64,000 bases of DNA from Opitutaceae bacterium (GCA_027482185.1 JAIXWF010000022.1:682001-746000), one strand, 5' to 3'. Counted from the first letter of the stretch, positions 29,535-39,700 are shown. Numbers and translations are program-made. Notes: generated by a model from the sequence alone, not told the origin.

Positions 29535-32500
29535 TCAGAAGCGGCCGTTGAGGCCGACGGTGATCGTCGTGCCGGGGTAGTTGAAGTGTTCGACGTTGTC
29601 GGGGGAGCCGCGGTAGCGCTTCTGCGGGACGTTGGTGAGGTTATCGATGTCGAGCGTGACGGTGAGGGCGGGCCGGAGTTGGTAGCCGAAGCCGACGTTG
29701 ATGAGCTTGCGCTCGACGCGGTACAGATTGCGCGCGGGCGACGCGGCATTGAAGGCGGTGAGGAAGGTGTCGGCGTAGTTCACGAGCAGGCGCGTGCTGA
29801 AGGCGCGGTAGCGCCAGCTGAGGCTGGCGTTGGCGGTGACCGGCACGAAGTTCGGCACCTCGCCCTTTTCGCGCCGGCCGGTGCCGCCGAAGTTGCCGTG
29901 GGTGTCGAGCAGGGTGTAATTCAAGGTGCCGCTGAGGCCCTTGAGCACGCCGGGGAGAAACGTTAACTGCTGCTGGTAGCTGAACTCCCAGCCCTGGACG
30001 ACGGCGGTGCCGGCGTTGGCGGTGGTGAGGATGGTCCAGCCGGCGTATTCGCCGTTGAAGCCGTTGTCGGTGCCGGTCGCGATGGTGCCGGACTCGATGC
30101 CGCTGACGATGTAGTCGCGGATCTCCTTGTGGAACCAGCCGGCGGTGAAGTTGCCCACGGGTTCGAAGTAGTACTCGAGGGTGGCGTCCCAGTTTTTGGA
30201 GGTCTGCGGCAGGAGGGAGGGATTGTTGATCGTGAGGGTGGGGCGGCCGCCGAACCCCGCATTGGCCTCGTTGGGGGTCTCGCCGGGCACGAGATTGCCG
30301 AAGCCGGGACGGCCGAAGCTCGTGGACCAGCTCAGGCGGGCCTTGAGATTCTGCGTGATGTCGTGCCAAGCGTGGAGGCTGGGAAACGCCTTGGTGTATT
30401 CGCCGTCCACGGTGCGGCGGTTGTTGGCGTAGTCGCTTTGCGCGGCGGCGACGGCGGCGGCTTCGGTGGCGGTCGCGGGGGTGTTGCTGAGCCGGCGGGC
30501 GCGCACGAAGCCGTCGGCCTCGTTTTCGGTTTTCTCCCAGCGCACGCCGCCGAGGAAGCCGGTGCGGCCGCGCCAGCCGTCGCGGCCGAGTTTGCCCTGC
30601 GCCATCGCGTAGGGCGCGGTGACGGTCTCGACGGCCTGGCGGTAGGCGGTGTAGCGCGTGGTCTCGCGGAAATAGAAATCCTCGCGCCAGATCGTCGGGT
30701 CGATGACCTCGCGGGCGCGGATGAACCAGGAGGCCTCCCACTGCGGGATGCCGCGGCGGGTCATGCGCTCGTCCATGGTGAGCAGATTGGGATCGTGCGG
30801 GAGCGGGCCGGTGCCGGTGTAGCTCCAGCGGCGGGAGGCGCTGCGGGCGCCGACGGTCTGCTCGCGCCAATGGACGCCGGCTTTGACGGAAATCGGCGCC
30901 GGGACCGGGAGGTTGTAGCGCACATCGAGCCGGCCCTCGTCGACCTCATGGATCTGTTTGTCGTTCTGGTTGGAGAGGCCGTTGGCGACGGGGCGGTAGT
31001 TGGCGGGATTGGTGAAATCGAGCCCGCCGTTGGGCAGGAAGCGCGGGAAGAGATCCGACTGCGAGCGGTCGAGGATCCAGCCGGTGTTGGCGATGCGGTT
31101 GGTGAGGACGGCGCCCTCGCCGTTGCCGATGTTGATGTGGGTCTGGGTGCGGCGGAAGTTGGCCTCGACGAGCAGCGGGCCCTTTTGGTGTTCGAGGCCG
31201 ACGTCGACGCGGCGGAGGCGGTTGAAGAAGTTGTTCGGGCCCGTCATCTGGACATCGATCACGGAATTGGGGACGGGGCGCACGGTGGTCACGCGCGACG
31301 TGTAGCCGGGCGCGATGCCGGCGCCGGTGTTGGCGGCGGTATTGAGCGCGGGATCGAAGACGACCTGGTTGGTGGTGGCGGTGACGTTGTATTGGCGGCG
31401 GTAGATTTCGGAGTGGTCGATGTAGGTCGCCAGAAACGAGAGCTTGGTCGACGGGGTGAGGCGGTAGTCGGCCTTGGCGGTGATGTTTTTCTGCCGGCGG
31501 TGGTTGTAGAGATCGCTCGTGAGGTAGCTCCAGAGGAAGGCGGGCGAGGCGGCGGTGTTCTGGAAATCGCGGGTGGTGAAAAACGAACCGATGGCGGTCT
31601 CGCTGTTGAAGAGGGTGACGGAGACGCCGAGGTTGCGGGAGCCGCCGAAGGCATCGAAGACCTCCTGGTAGCCGAGGTTGGCGAGCCCGTGGAGGCGGCG
31701 GTCCTCGCGGAGCGGGATCTGCTGGGTGAACGACGGGGCGATCCGGGCGCTGAGGGTGTAGGTGACGCGGCGTTTCTCGCGCATGGAGAGCGGGGAGCGG
31801 CTCTTGAAGTTGATGGTGCCGCCGAGGGAATCGGCGCCCTTGTCGGGCGTGTGGCCCTTGATGAGTTCGACCTGGTCGAACATGGCGCCGGTGATGTTGT
31901 TGACGAAAATGGAGCGGCCGAGGCCGCCCTGGCCGGTCATGAGACCGCCGTCCATCGTGACGGAATTGAGGCCCGAGGCCATGCCGCGCACGGTGAAGCC
32001 CGAGAGGTTTCCGCCCGCGTCGAGTTCGCCGTAGATGCCGGGGAGGCGGATGGCGACCTCGCCGGCGTTCATGTTGGGCAAGTTGCCGAACGAATCGGTG
32101 GCGGCGATGTTCTTGAGGTTGTCGGAATTGCGGTAGGCGGTGATGGCGGCGGCGTCGCCCTCGCGTTCGCCGGTGACCTTGAATGCATCCAGTTTATAGA
32201 TACCGGTGGTGAGATCGAAGTTGCGGGCGGCGGCGGCGCCGGCCGCGACCGCGACGACGGCGCGCTGGGGATCGAGGCCGATGTAGGTGACGACGACCTC
32301 GTGGGTGCCGGCGGGGAGGCCGGCGAGGACGTAGCGGCCGGTGTTGTCGGAGAGGGCGGCGAGGCCGAGTTTGGGGATCTCGACGCGGGCGCCCTCGAGA
32401 AGATTGCCGGTGGCGAGGTTGGCGATGTTGCCGCTGAGGGAAGCGGTGCCGGCGAGTGGGGCGGGCTGGGCCAAGGCAGGGGACAGGAAAGACAGGACGG

Positions 32501-32543
32501 CGCAGGCGAGGAGGGACAGGACGGAAGGCGGGCGAAGGGGCAT
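29535..32543 (-). CDS. TonB-dependent receptor with carboxypeptidase-like N-domain (tandem paralogue 2)
   Basis: A 1,002-residue paralogue of the neighbouring receptors. Signal peptide VLSFLSPALAQP; carboxypeptidase-regulatory-like domain (GNIANLATGNLLEGARVEIPKLG, THEVVVTYIGLDPQRA); linker IYKLDAFKVTGEREG; plug (GFTVRGMASGLNSVTMDGGLM, ELIKGHTPDKGADSLGGTINF); barrel ending NGRF. The plug is far more conserved among the three copies than the barrel loops, which carry several copy-specific insertions. It starts 22 bp after the stop of paralogue 3, so the two are very probably co-transcribed. The ligand is unknown; a glycan or glycoside is plausible from the locus context. Confidence 0.92.
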   Translation of the reverse strand: MPLRPPSVLSLLACAVLSFLSPALAQPAPLAGTASLSGNIANLATGNLLEGARVEIPKLGLAALSDNTGRYVLAGLPAGTHEVVVTYIGLDPQRAVVAVAAGAAAARNFDLTTGIYKLDAFKVTGEREGDAAAITAYRNSDNLKNIAATDSFGNLPNMNAGEVAIRLPGIYGELDAGGNLSGFTVRGMASGLNSVTMDGGLMTGQGGLGRSIFVNNITGAMFDQVELIKGHTPDKGADSLGGTINFKSRSPLSMREKRRVTYTLSARIAPSFTQQIPLREDRRLHGLANLGYQEVFDAFGGSRNLGVSVTLFNSETAIGSFFTTRDFQNTAASPAFLWSYLTSDLYNHRRQKNITAKADYRLTPSTKLSFLATYIDHSEIYRRQYNVTATTNQVVFDPALNTAANTGAGIAPGYTSRVTTVRPVPNSVIDVQMTGPNNFFNRLRRVDVGLEHQKGPLLVEANFRRTQTHINIGNGEGAVLTNRIANTGWILDRSQSDLFPRFLPNGGLDFTNPANYRPVANGLSNQNDKQIHEVDEGRLDVRYNLPVPAPISVKAGVHWREQTVGARSASRRWSYTGTGPLPHDPNLLTMDERMTRRGIPQWEASWFIRAREVIDPTIWREDFYFRETTRYTAYRQAVETVTAPYAMAQGKLGRDGWRGRTGFLGGVRWEKTENEADGFVRARRLSNTPATATEAAAVAAAQSDYANNRRTVDGEYTKAFPSLHAWHDITQNLKARLSWSTSFGRPGFGNLVPGETPNEANAGFGGRPTLTINNPSLLPQTSKNWDATLEYYFEPVGNFTAGWFHKEIRDYIVSGIESGTIATGTDNGFNGEYAGWTILTTANAGTAVVQGWEFSYQQQLTFLPGVLKGLSGTLNYTLLDTHGNFGGTGRREKGEVPNFVPVTANASLSWRYRAFSTRLLVNYADTFLTAFNAASPARNLYRVERKLINVGFGYQLRPALTVTLDIDNLTNVPQKRYRGSPDNVEHFNYPGTTITVGLNGRF

Positions 32544-32565
32544 GGGGAGGGAAGCTCGGGGTTGT

Positions 32566-35544
32566 TCAGAAGCGGCCGTTGAGGCCGACGGTGACGGTGG
32601 TGCCGGTGAGGCTGGTGCTCTGCATCTGGTCGGGGATGCCGCGGTAGCGGCGCTGGGGTTCGTTGAAGAGATTGTCGACGTCGAGGGTGACGGTGAGGGC
32701 GGGGCGGACCTGGTAGCCGATGCCGACGTTGGTGATGGTGCGTTCGAAGCGGTAGAGATTCCGGCCGAGGCTGGCGGCGGAGTAGGTCTGGAGATGGGCG
32801 CCGGTGAAGTTGACGAGGCAGCGGGCGCTCCAGCCGCGGTGGCGCCAGGCGAGGCTGAGGTTGGCGGTGCGGGGGATGAAGCCGGCGACCTGGCCGGTGG
32901 TCAGGTAGGCGGTGCCGCCGAAGTTGCCGTGGGTGTCGAGGAGGGTGTAGTTGGCGGCGACGGCGAGGCCGCGGAAGGGGCCGGGGAGAAACGTGAGCTG
33001 CTGCTGGTAGCTGAATTCCCAGCCCTGGACGAAGGCGGTGCCGGCGTTGGCGGAGGTGAGGCGGGTGAAGCCGGCGTATTCGCCGTTGTAGCCGTTGTCG
33101 GGGCCGATGCCGACGGTGCCGTCGATCGTCCCGGCGACGATGTAGTCGCTGATTTTCTTGCGGAAGAAGCCGACGCCGACGCTGCCGACGGGTTCGAAGT
33201 AGTAGTCGAGGGAGGCGTCCCAGTTGGCGGCGACCTGGGGCAGGAGGGAGGGGTTGTTGACGGTGAGGGTCTGGTTGGTCTCGTTGATGGTTTCGTTGGG
33301 CAGGAGGCTGGTGAGGGCGGGGCGGCCGAAGGACGTGGACCAGCTGAGGCGGGCCTTGAGATCGGGGGTGACGTCGCGGCTGAGGTGGACGCTGGGGAAG
33401 GCCTTGGTGTAGCCCCCGGCGAGTTCGCGGCGGGTGCCGGCGTAGTCGCGCGCGGCGGCGCCGACGGGGTCGGCGGCCTGCTGGGCGGCGTTGCTCGGAA
33501 TCCGGGCGCGGACCCAGCCCCAGCTGGACGTATCCGTTTGCTCGATGCGCACGCCGCCGAGCAGGCCGGTGCGGCCGACGCGGCCCTGGGCCATGGCGTA
33601 GCCGGCGGTCACGACCTCGCGGACACCGCGGGTGCCGGTGTACTTCGTCTGTTCGCGGAAGTAGAGGTCCTCGCGCCAGAGGGACGGGTCGACGGGTTCG
33701 CGGGCGCGGAGGAAGGCGGCGGTTTCCCAGCGCGGGAGGACGAGGCCGGTTTCCTGTCCGTCGCGGGTACGGATCGAGGGATCGGCGGGGAGGCCGGCGG
33801 TGCCGATGTAATTCCAGCGGCGGTTGGCGCTGGAGTCGTCGGCTTCCGTTTCGCGGACCTTGAAGCCGGTCTTGAGGTGGAAGGGGAAACGGACCGGGAG
33901 GGTGTAGCGGGCGTCGCCGAAGATTTCGCCGACGGCGATGTTGTTGCCGACGTTGTTGTTGGTGAGGCCGCCGGCGGGGACGCGGTAGTTGGCGGCGACG
34001 GCGAGGTCGGTGGTCGGGGTGACGTCGGTCTGGATCAGGCGGGGGAAGAGGTCGGAGGCGGTGCGGTCGAGGATCCAGCCGACGCCGGCGAGGCGGTGGA
34101 CGAGGGTGCCGGATTCGCCGCCGTTGCCGGAGTTGATGCGGGTGCGGCTGGTGCGGGCGCCGTAGTCGAGCGAGAGGGGACCGAAGACGTGGGCGACGCC
34201 CGTATCGAAATGGCGGAGACGGTTCCAGGTGGTGACCATGCCGGCGGTGACCTCGACGGTGGAGCCCGGGGCGGGGCGGACGCGGGTGATGCGGTCGGTG
34301 TAGCCCGGGAGGATGCCGGCGGTGCCGGCGGTGCCGACCTGCTGGGTGGTGAAGGCGCGGAGCTCGAGGGTGCGGCGGTCGGTGACGTTGGTGTCGTTGT
34401 AGATGGCGTTGGCGCGGAGGGTGGTGGCGGGGGAGAGGCGGTATTCGGTTTTCAGATTCAGGGACCACTGCTTGCGGTTGGCGTAGAAATCCTGGGTGCG
34501 GTAGTCCCAGAGGTAGGCGGGTTGGGCGGTTGTGTTCTGGAAATCGCGGGTCGTGAGGAAATAGCTGACGACGTTTTCGCTGTAGAAAAGATTGGCGGAG
34601 ACGCCGAGGTTGCGGTCGCCGCCGAAGGCATCGAAGACCTGCTGGTGGGCGAGGTTGAGCACGGGGTGGACGCGGTGGTCCTCGCGCATGGGCACCTGCG
34701 GCGTGGAGCCGGGAGCCAGGCGGGCGATAAAGCTGTAGGACGTGCGGCGGCGTTCGCGGAGACTGAGCGGGGAGCGGCTGCGGAGATTGATGGTGCCGCC
34801 GAGGGAGTCGGCGCCTTTGTCGGGCGTGTGGCCCTTCACGAGCTCGAGCTGGTCGAGCATGGTGCCGCTGAAATTGTTGAGCATGGTGTTGCGGGCCATG
34901 CCGCCCTGGCCGGTGAGCTGGCCCCCGTCGAGGGTGACGGTGTTGAGGCCCGGGCCCATGCCGCGGATGGTGAAGCCGGTGTAGGTGCCGCCGTCGTCGG
35001 GGTTGCCGGCGATGCCGGGGAGGCGGATGGCGACTTCGGCGGCGTTGAGATTCGGGAGATTGCCGAAGGAGTCGGTGGCGACGACGTTGCGGAGATTGTC
35101 GGCGTTGCGCTGGGCGGTGAGGGCGGCGGCGGCGCCCTCGCGTTCGCCGGTGACTTTGAACGCATCCAGTTTATAAATACCGGTGGTGAGATCGAAGTTG
35201 CGGGCGGCGACGGCGGCGGCCGCGACCGTGATCACGGCGCGCTGGGGATCGAGACCGGCGTAGGTGACGACGACCTCGTGGGTGCCGGCGGGCAGATCGG
35301 CGAGGACGTAGCGGCCGGTGGGATCGGAGAAGACGGTGCGGCCGAGGGCGGGGATCTCGATCCGGGCGCCTTCGAGGAGATTGCCGGTGGCGAGGTTGGC
35401 GATGTTGCCGCTGAGGGAGGCGGTGTCGGCGGGCTGGGCGGGTTGCGCCAAGGCAGGGGACAGGAAGGACAGGAAGAAGGAGCAGAGGAGCAACAGGACG
35501 CGGGCGGGGTGGGCGCGCGGCGCGGGCGGGGCGGGGCGGGGCAT
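32566..35544 (-). CDS. TonB-dependent receptor with carboxypeptidase-like N-domain (tandem paralogue 3)
   Basis: A 992-residue receptor, first of the three tandem paralogues in transcription order. Signal peptide FFLSFLSPALAQPAQP; regulatory-like domain (GNIANLATGNLLEGARIEIPALG); linker IYKLDAFKVTGEREG; plug (GFTIRGMGPGLNTVTLDGGQL); barrel ending LTGTTVTVGLNGRF. The start is the ATG at 35544, which directly precedes the signal peptide. The frame stays open upstream through a CGGANNN heptad tract and into the DUF1080 gene, so longer gene models would be wrong. The receptors lie downstream of the DUF1080 and oxidoreductase genes on the same strand but behind a terminator hairpin at 35729-35758. 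Confidence 0.92.
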   Translation of the reverse strand: MPRPAPPAPRAHPARVLLLLCSFFLSFLSPALAQPAQPADTASLSGNIANLATGNLLEGARIEIPALGRTVFSDPTGRYVLADLPAGTHEVVVTYAGLDPQRAVITVAAAAVAARNFDLTTGIYKLDAFKVTGEREGAAAALTAQRNADNLRNVVATDSFGNLPNLNAAEVAIRLPGIAGNPDDGGTYTGFTIRGMGPGLNTVTLDGGQLTGQGGMARNTMLNNFSGTMLDQLELVKGHTPDKGADSLGGTINLRSRSPLSLRERRRTSYSFIARLAPGSTPQVPMREDHRVHPVLNLAHQQVFDAFGGDRNLGVSANLFYSENVVSYFLTTRDFQNTTAQPAYLWDYRTQDFYANRKQWSLNLKTEYRLSPATTLRANAIYNDTNVTDRRTLELRAFTTQQVGTAGTAGILPGYTDRITRVRPAPGSTVEVTAGMVTTWNRLRHFDTGVAHVFGPLSLDYGARTSRTRINSGNGGESGTLVHRLAGVGWILDRTASDLFPRLIQTDVTPTTDLAVAANYRVPAGGLTNNNVGNNIAVGEIFGDARYTLPVRFPFHLKTGFKVRETEADDSSANRRWNYIGTAGLPADPSIRTRDGQETGLVLPRWETAAFLRAREPVDPSLWREDLYFREQTKYTGTRGVREVVTAGYAMAQGRVGRTGLLGGVRIEQTDTSSWGWVRARIPSNAAQQAADPVGAAARDYAGTRRELAGGYTKAFPSVHLSRDVTPDLKARLSWSTSFGRPALTSLLPNETINETNQTLTVNNPSLLPQVAANWDASLDYYFEPVGSVGVGFFRKKISDYIVAGTIDGTVGIGPDNGYNGEYAGFTRLTSANAGTAFVQGWEFSYQQQLTFLPGPFRGLAVAANYTLLDTHGNFGGTAYLTTGQVAGFIPRTANLSLAWRHRGWSARCLVNFTGAHLQTYSAASLGRNLYRFERTITNVGIGYQVRPALTVTLDVDNLFNEPQRRYRGIPDQMQSTSLTGTTVTVGLNGRF

Positions 35545-35563
35545 GGGGCGGGGGCGGCGGGGG

Positions 35564-35661
35564 CCAAAACCGGAATGCGGAAACCGGAAACCGGAGTTCG
35601 GAAACCGGAGGGCGGATACCGGAGTTCGGAAAGCGGAGACCGGAAAGCGGAGACCGGCGGG
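35564..35661. repeat. Longest heptad tract: thirteen consecutive phased CGGANNN-type units
   Basis: From 35571 the unit CGGANNN recurs twelve times without a phase slip (CGGAATG, CGGAAAC twice, CGGAGTT, CGGAAAC, CGGAGGG, CGGATAC, CGGAGTT, CGGAAAG, CGGAGAC, CGGAAAG, CGGAGAC). It is bounded by CCAAAAC (35564) and CGGCGGG (to 35661). The first four positions are nearly fixed and the last three vary. It lies in the leader of the receptor gene. Confidence 0.93.
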
Positions 35662-35728
35662 GTGGGGCGGGGTAGGGCTTGGGGTGGGGCGAAAGCGGGA
35701 CGGGCGGGGCGGCCCGGGAGGGGAAACA

Positions 35729-35758
35729 AGCAGCCCGGCGCTTCCGGGCCGGGCTGCT
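35729..35758 (-). terminator. Intrinsic terminator after the DUF1080 gene
   Basis: An 11-bp stem (35729-35739 with 35748-35758) is followed on the minus strand by a T-rich stretch (GCTTGTTTCC). It lies 10 bp past the DUF1080 stop codon. It separates that gene from the receptor genes downstream, which may thus have their own promoter or depend on read-through. Confidence 0.8.
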
Positions 35759-35768
35759 GGGCAAACGA

Positions 35769-36515
35769 TCAGGGCAGCGTCTTGAGCTGCACGTTCTTGA
35801 ACTGGACGGTCATCGGGGGGCCGGTGTGGAGCTGGAGCGCGATGACGCCGGACTTGGGGGCGCGGGTGGCGTCGGTGTCGGTGACGTCGGCGGTGAGCTT
35901 GCCGTTGAGGAAGTGCTGGAGGCGGTTGCCGTTGGCGATGATGACGAGCTCGTTCCATTCGCCGAGTTTGTAGGCGGCAAGAATTTCGGCGGGAGGCGTG
36001 GCGCCGGGGAGTTTCTCGACGGCGGTCTGGCTGCGTTTGCCGTCTTTCTTTTTCGGATCGGGGACCATCGTGGTTTCGCCGATTTTGATCTTTTCGCCCG
36101 GGCCCATGAGGATACCGCGGCCCTTTTCCTCGTAGAGCATGCCGGCGTATTTGCCGGTGGAGTCGATGTCGGCCTGGTAGCCGCCGACGACGAAGGTCGC
36201 GGGGTCCATGACCTTGGAGCGGTATTGGACGCCGGAGTTGGCCTGGTTCTTGTCGTTCTGCGCGGTGAGCTTGAAGGACACGCGCAGTTCGAAGTTCGCG
36301 GGCTGGGCGTCTTTGTAGACGAGGAACGTGTTCGACTTGATCGTCTTCTCGGCGGTGGTCTGGCCGGTGAGGGCGCCGTCCTTCACGGACCAGACGGATT
36401 TGTCGCCGTCCCAACCGGAGAGGTCTTTGCCGTTGAAGATGGATTTGAAGCCGGGGTCGGCGGCGAAGGCGGTCGCGCCGGCGAAGGCGAGGAGGGTGAC
36501 GAGGCGGGTTTTCAT
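35769..36515 (-). CDS. DUF1080 protein (3-keto-disaccharide hydrolase family)
   Basis: A 248-residue exported protein with a signal peptide (LLAFAGATAFAADPG) and a single concanavalin-like beta-sandwich of the DUF1080 family. Family phrases: FKSIFNGKDLSGWDGD at the start, NSGVQYRSK in the middle, QLHTGPPMTVQFKNVQLKTL at the end. DUF1080 proteins cleave 3-keto-glycosides made by sugar oxidoreductases. Here the gene sits in the same strand run as a Gfo/Idh/MocA oxidoreductase, a TIM-barrel isomerase and two propeller dehydrogenases, which fits that role. The start ATG at 36515 precedes the signal peptide; the longer open frame upstream is antisense noise. Confidence 0.9.
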   Translation of the reverse strand: MKTRLVTLLAFAGATAFAADPGFKSIFNGKDLSGWDGDKSVWSVKDGALTGQTTAEKTIKSNTFLVYKDAQPANFELRVSFKLTAQNDKNQANSGVQYRSKVMDPATFVVGGYQADIDSTGKYAGMLYEEKGRGILMGPGEKIKIGETTMVPDPKKKDGKRSQTAVEKLPGATPPAEILAAYKLGEWNELVIIANGNRLQHFLNGKLTADVTDTDATRAPKSGVIALQLHTGPPMTVQFKNVQLKTLP

Positions 36516-36532
36516 GGGATAATTCGGAGTGA

Positions 36533-36702
36533 AACGCGAAGGGGCAAAGGGGCGAAGAGACGCGAAGGGGCTTGGACTTTGCGAAGCTTGGCGCTCTTCG
36601 CGGCTTGGCGTTTCGGTTTTTGAATTAAACGCGAAGGGGCGAAGAGCGCGAAGAAACTTGGCGAAACTTTGCGGCTCTTTGCGGCTTGGCGTTTGGTTTT
36701 TG
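36533..36702. repeat. Two tandem hairpin units of the GCGAAGGGG repeat family
   Basis: Each unit has a left arm rich in CGCGAAG/GGCGAAGAG (36533-36570 and about 36628-36655) and a right arm rich in its complement (CTCTTCGCGGCTTGGCG, about 36593-36612; CTCTTTGCGGCTTGGCG, 36675-36691). The spacing of the repeated GCGAA is 8-10 bp, so this is the looser, roughly 9-bp-period class. The two units fill the 191-bp gap between the fusion gene and the DUF1080 gene. Confidence 0.8.
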
Positions 36703-36706
36703 GGGA

Positions 36707-39700
36707 TCAGTGGTTGCCGTGGCCGGTGTGGGCGGCGGCGGGGGCGGCGGGTTTGGTTTCGGGGTTGGCCTTGAGGAAGGCTTCGACGTTTTTCGTGACG
36801 ACGAGTTGGCCGTACATCACGGCCCAGTGGCCGGGGAAGGTGCAGACGAATTCGTAGACGCCTTCTTCGGCGATGGGGCGCATCTTGAGGGTTTCGCTTT
36901 GGCCGGATTCGAGGAGTTTCGTGGCGGCAATGACGTCGTTGGATTCCGGGACGTAGGCGCGGCCCTGGCGGTCGGCGTCGGGCGTCATGCTTTGCGCGAG
37001 TTGGCCGACTTTCTCGCGGGTGCCGGGCTTCACGACGACGAGGTTGTGCGGCATGACGTCGGGGTTGTCGAAAATGATCTCGAAGGCCTTGCCGGCCTGG
37101 ACGACGAGGCGCGGGGTGTCGTAGCGCATCTGTTCGAAAACGGCGCGGACGACGTAGGAGCCGACGCGGAGGCGGGTGAGGCTTTGGCGGAGAGGCGCGC
37201 CGTCGGCTTCGGGGAGGACGCCGGCGAGATCGTCGGTGACCTGGATGGTTTCGACGTAGTCGCGCGAGGTGCGTTCGTTGACGTGGGTTTTGGAGGCCCA
37301 GGCGACGAGGGCTTTGGCGGCGACGACGGCGGGCTCGCCGGTCCACGCGGTGCGCGGGAGGGAGCGGATGCCCTGGGCGGCGGTGGGGACCTGATAGCCG
37401 CGTTCGATCATCGACGCGAGGGCGGCGAAGACGGCGGCGGGTTCGCGGCGGGTGGCGACGGCGGTCTTGATGGCGTCGCGTTGGGTGGCGGCGATGATGT
37501 GGTCGGGGCCCTGGAACTCGGTGATCGGCTTCGCGAGAAGCGGCATGACGAGAGCGTAGGCCGATTCGCGGAGGGCGGCGTTGGGGATGAGGTGGAGCCC
37601 GCCGACGAGACTCTGAAGGGAGAGCGGGTTGCCGGCGGCGGCCGCCCAGATTGGTTCGAGGGAATTGTCGGCGAGAGCGACGGCGGCCCAGCCGTAGGAG
37701 CGGCCCTCGGCGGTGTCGGTCTGGCCGAATTTCAGGAGGGCGGCGCGTTGGGACTTCAACTCGGCGGGATCCTGCGCGAGGAGGAGACGGCCGACGCCGC
37801 GGACATCGATTTCGGCGGGCGATTCGAGGACGCCGAGGAGGAGGGCGACGGGCGAGGTTTTGCGGAGCTCGGCGAGTTTCGCGAGAGCTTCGGCGCGGAC
37901 GGCGTCGTTGACGCCGCGGCGGCCGAGGATGTTTTCCGCGACGTCGGCGGTGCGGGGGAGCTTGAGCAGATCGGCGACGGAGAGCGTGCGGAGGAGATAG
38001 CGGATGCTGGCGGGATCGCCGCCGGCGATGGCGGGGCCTTCGCCGATGCGCTTGCGCCAATGCGGGCTGAGTTGGCGGAGGGTTTCGCCGATCACGTAGT
38101 CGAGGTAGTAGTCGACCTTGAGTTTGGCGGCGGCGAGGGCGACCTCGGCGGCGTCGGCGGTGGGGAAGAAGCTGGCGGCGCGCACGGCGTGGAGGCGGAC
38201 GCGGGGGCTTTCGTCGGTGGCGAGGCGGCGGATTTCGGCGAGGGCGTTGGGCACGCGGTCGCGCCAGTAGCAGAGGACGCGGACGGCGGCGGCGCGGGCG
38301 TCGGCGTTGGCGGAACGCAACGACTGCGAGAGGAGATCGAGGTCGACGATGTTGTGCCACTGGTGGACCCAGAGGGCCTCGAGAACGTGGTGGGCGTAGT
38401 CGGGATCGTTGCGGTCGAGGGACGCGGCCCAGGCCTTGGCGGCGGCGGCGACTTTGGCGGAGTCGTGTTTGCCGAGTTCAACTTTGGCGAGATTGCGGAT
38501 CTGGTTTTCCTTCCGCTTCAGGAGATCGAGGAGGGCGGGGATGGGTTCGCCGTCGATCTTGGGCTGCCAGGCGAGCGGGCGGCTTTCGTGGGTGATACGG
38601 TAGATGCGGCCGTGTTCGTGATCGCGGTTGGAATCGCGGAGATGGCTTTGCAGATGGCCGATGAGCGGGTTGTGCCAGTCGACGACGTAGAGGGCGCCAT
38701 CGGGGCCGGTCGCGGTGTCGATGGGACGGAAATTCGGATCCTTGGATTGGACGACATCGGGCTCGCGCGTGCCCTGGATGCCGGAGCCTTCGTCCTGCAG
38801 ATTGACGCGGTAGATGCCCTGGAAACCGATGACGTTGGGGTTGAGATAGTCGCCCCAGTATTCGTCGGGAAAATGTTTGCTCGTGAGAATCGTGGAGCCG
38901 GCGGAGGGGCGCGACGGGCGGTCCCAGAGCGTCTTCATGCGCGGGTGTTTCGCGGGGTAGTCGAGTTGGCCGGAGAAGGCTGGGGCGAAGTAGGTGTTGT
39001 TGCCGGTGGCATCGGTGATGATGTCGTTGCCCCAATAATCGAAGGCGCGGCCGTGGGGATTGGCGAAGGCGTACGCGACGTAGGTTTCGAATTTGTGGGT
39101 GAGGGGTTCGTAACGGTAGATCGCGCCGTCGATGTTGCGGACGGCGCCGGCGACGGTCTCGACCTGGGAACGGTGGAAGACGCCATCGGAGAGGAGAATC
39201 GCGCCGCCCGGTTCGTAGATGAGGGAATTGGCGGTGTGGTGGGAGTCGGCGGAATCGAGGCCCATGAGAACGCGTTCCTTCGAGTCGGCTTTGCCGTCGC
39301 CGTCGGTGTCGCGGACGAACCAGAGATCGGGGGCCTGCACGAGGAGAATGCCGTCCTTGAAGAACTGGAAACCGGTGGGGCAATTGAGTCCGTCGAGCCA
39401 GACGGTGCATTTGTCGGCGCGGCCGTCTTTGTCGGTATCCTCGAGGATGATGATCTTGTCTTTGATTTTGGCGGTGGGCGTGAGCTCGGGGTAGCTGGGC
39501 CAGACGGCGACCCAGAGGCGGCCCTTGGGGTCGAAGTTCATCTGCACGGCCTTGGCGAGTTCGGGGAATTGTTTCTCGCTGGCGAAGAGGTTGGCCTTGA
39601 GGCCGGGGGCGAGGGTCATGAGGCCGACGGCTTCGTCGCCGTCGACGAACGGGTACGTGCCGTCGATGTTGGGGCCGGGTTTGTTGGTGCCGAAGGCGGT

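Noticed and set aside
35564-35661. Heptad tract considered as a CRISPR array
   Set aside because: Units are 7 bp with no spacer-repeat structure and no cas genes are present.
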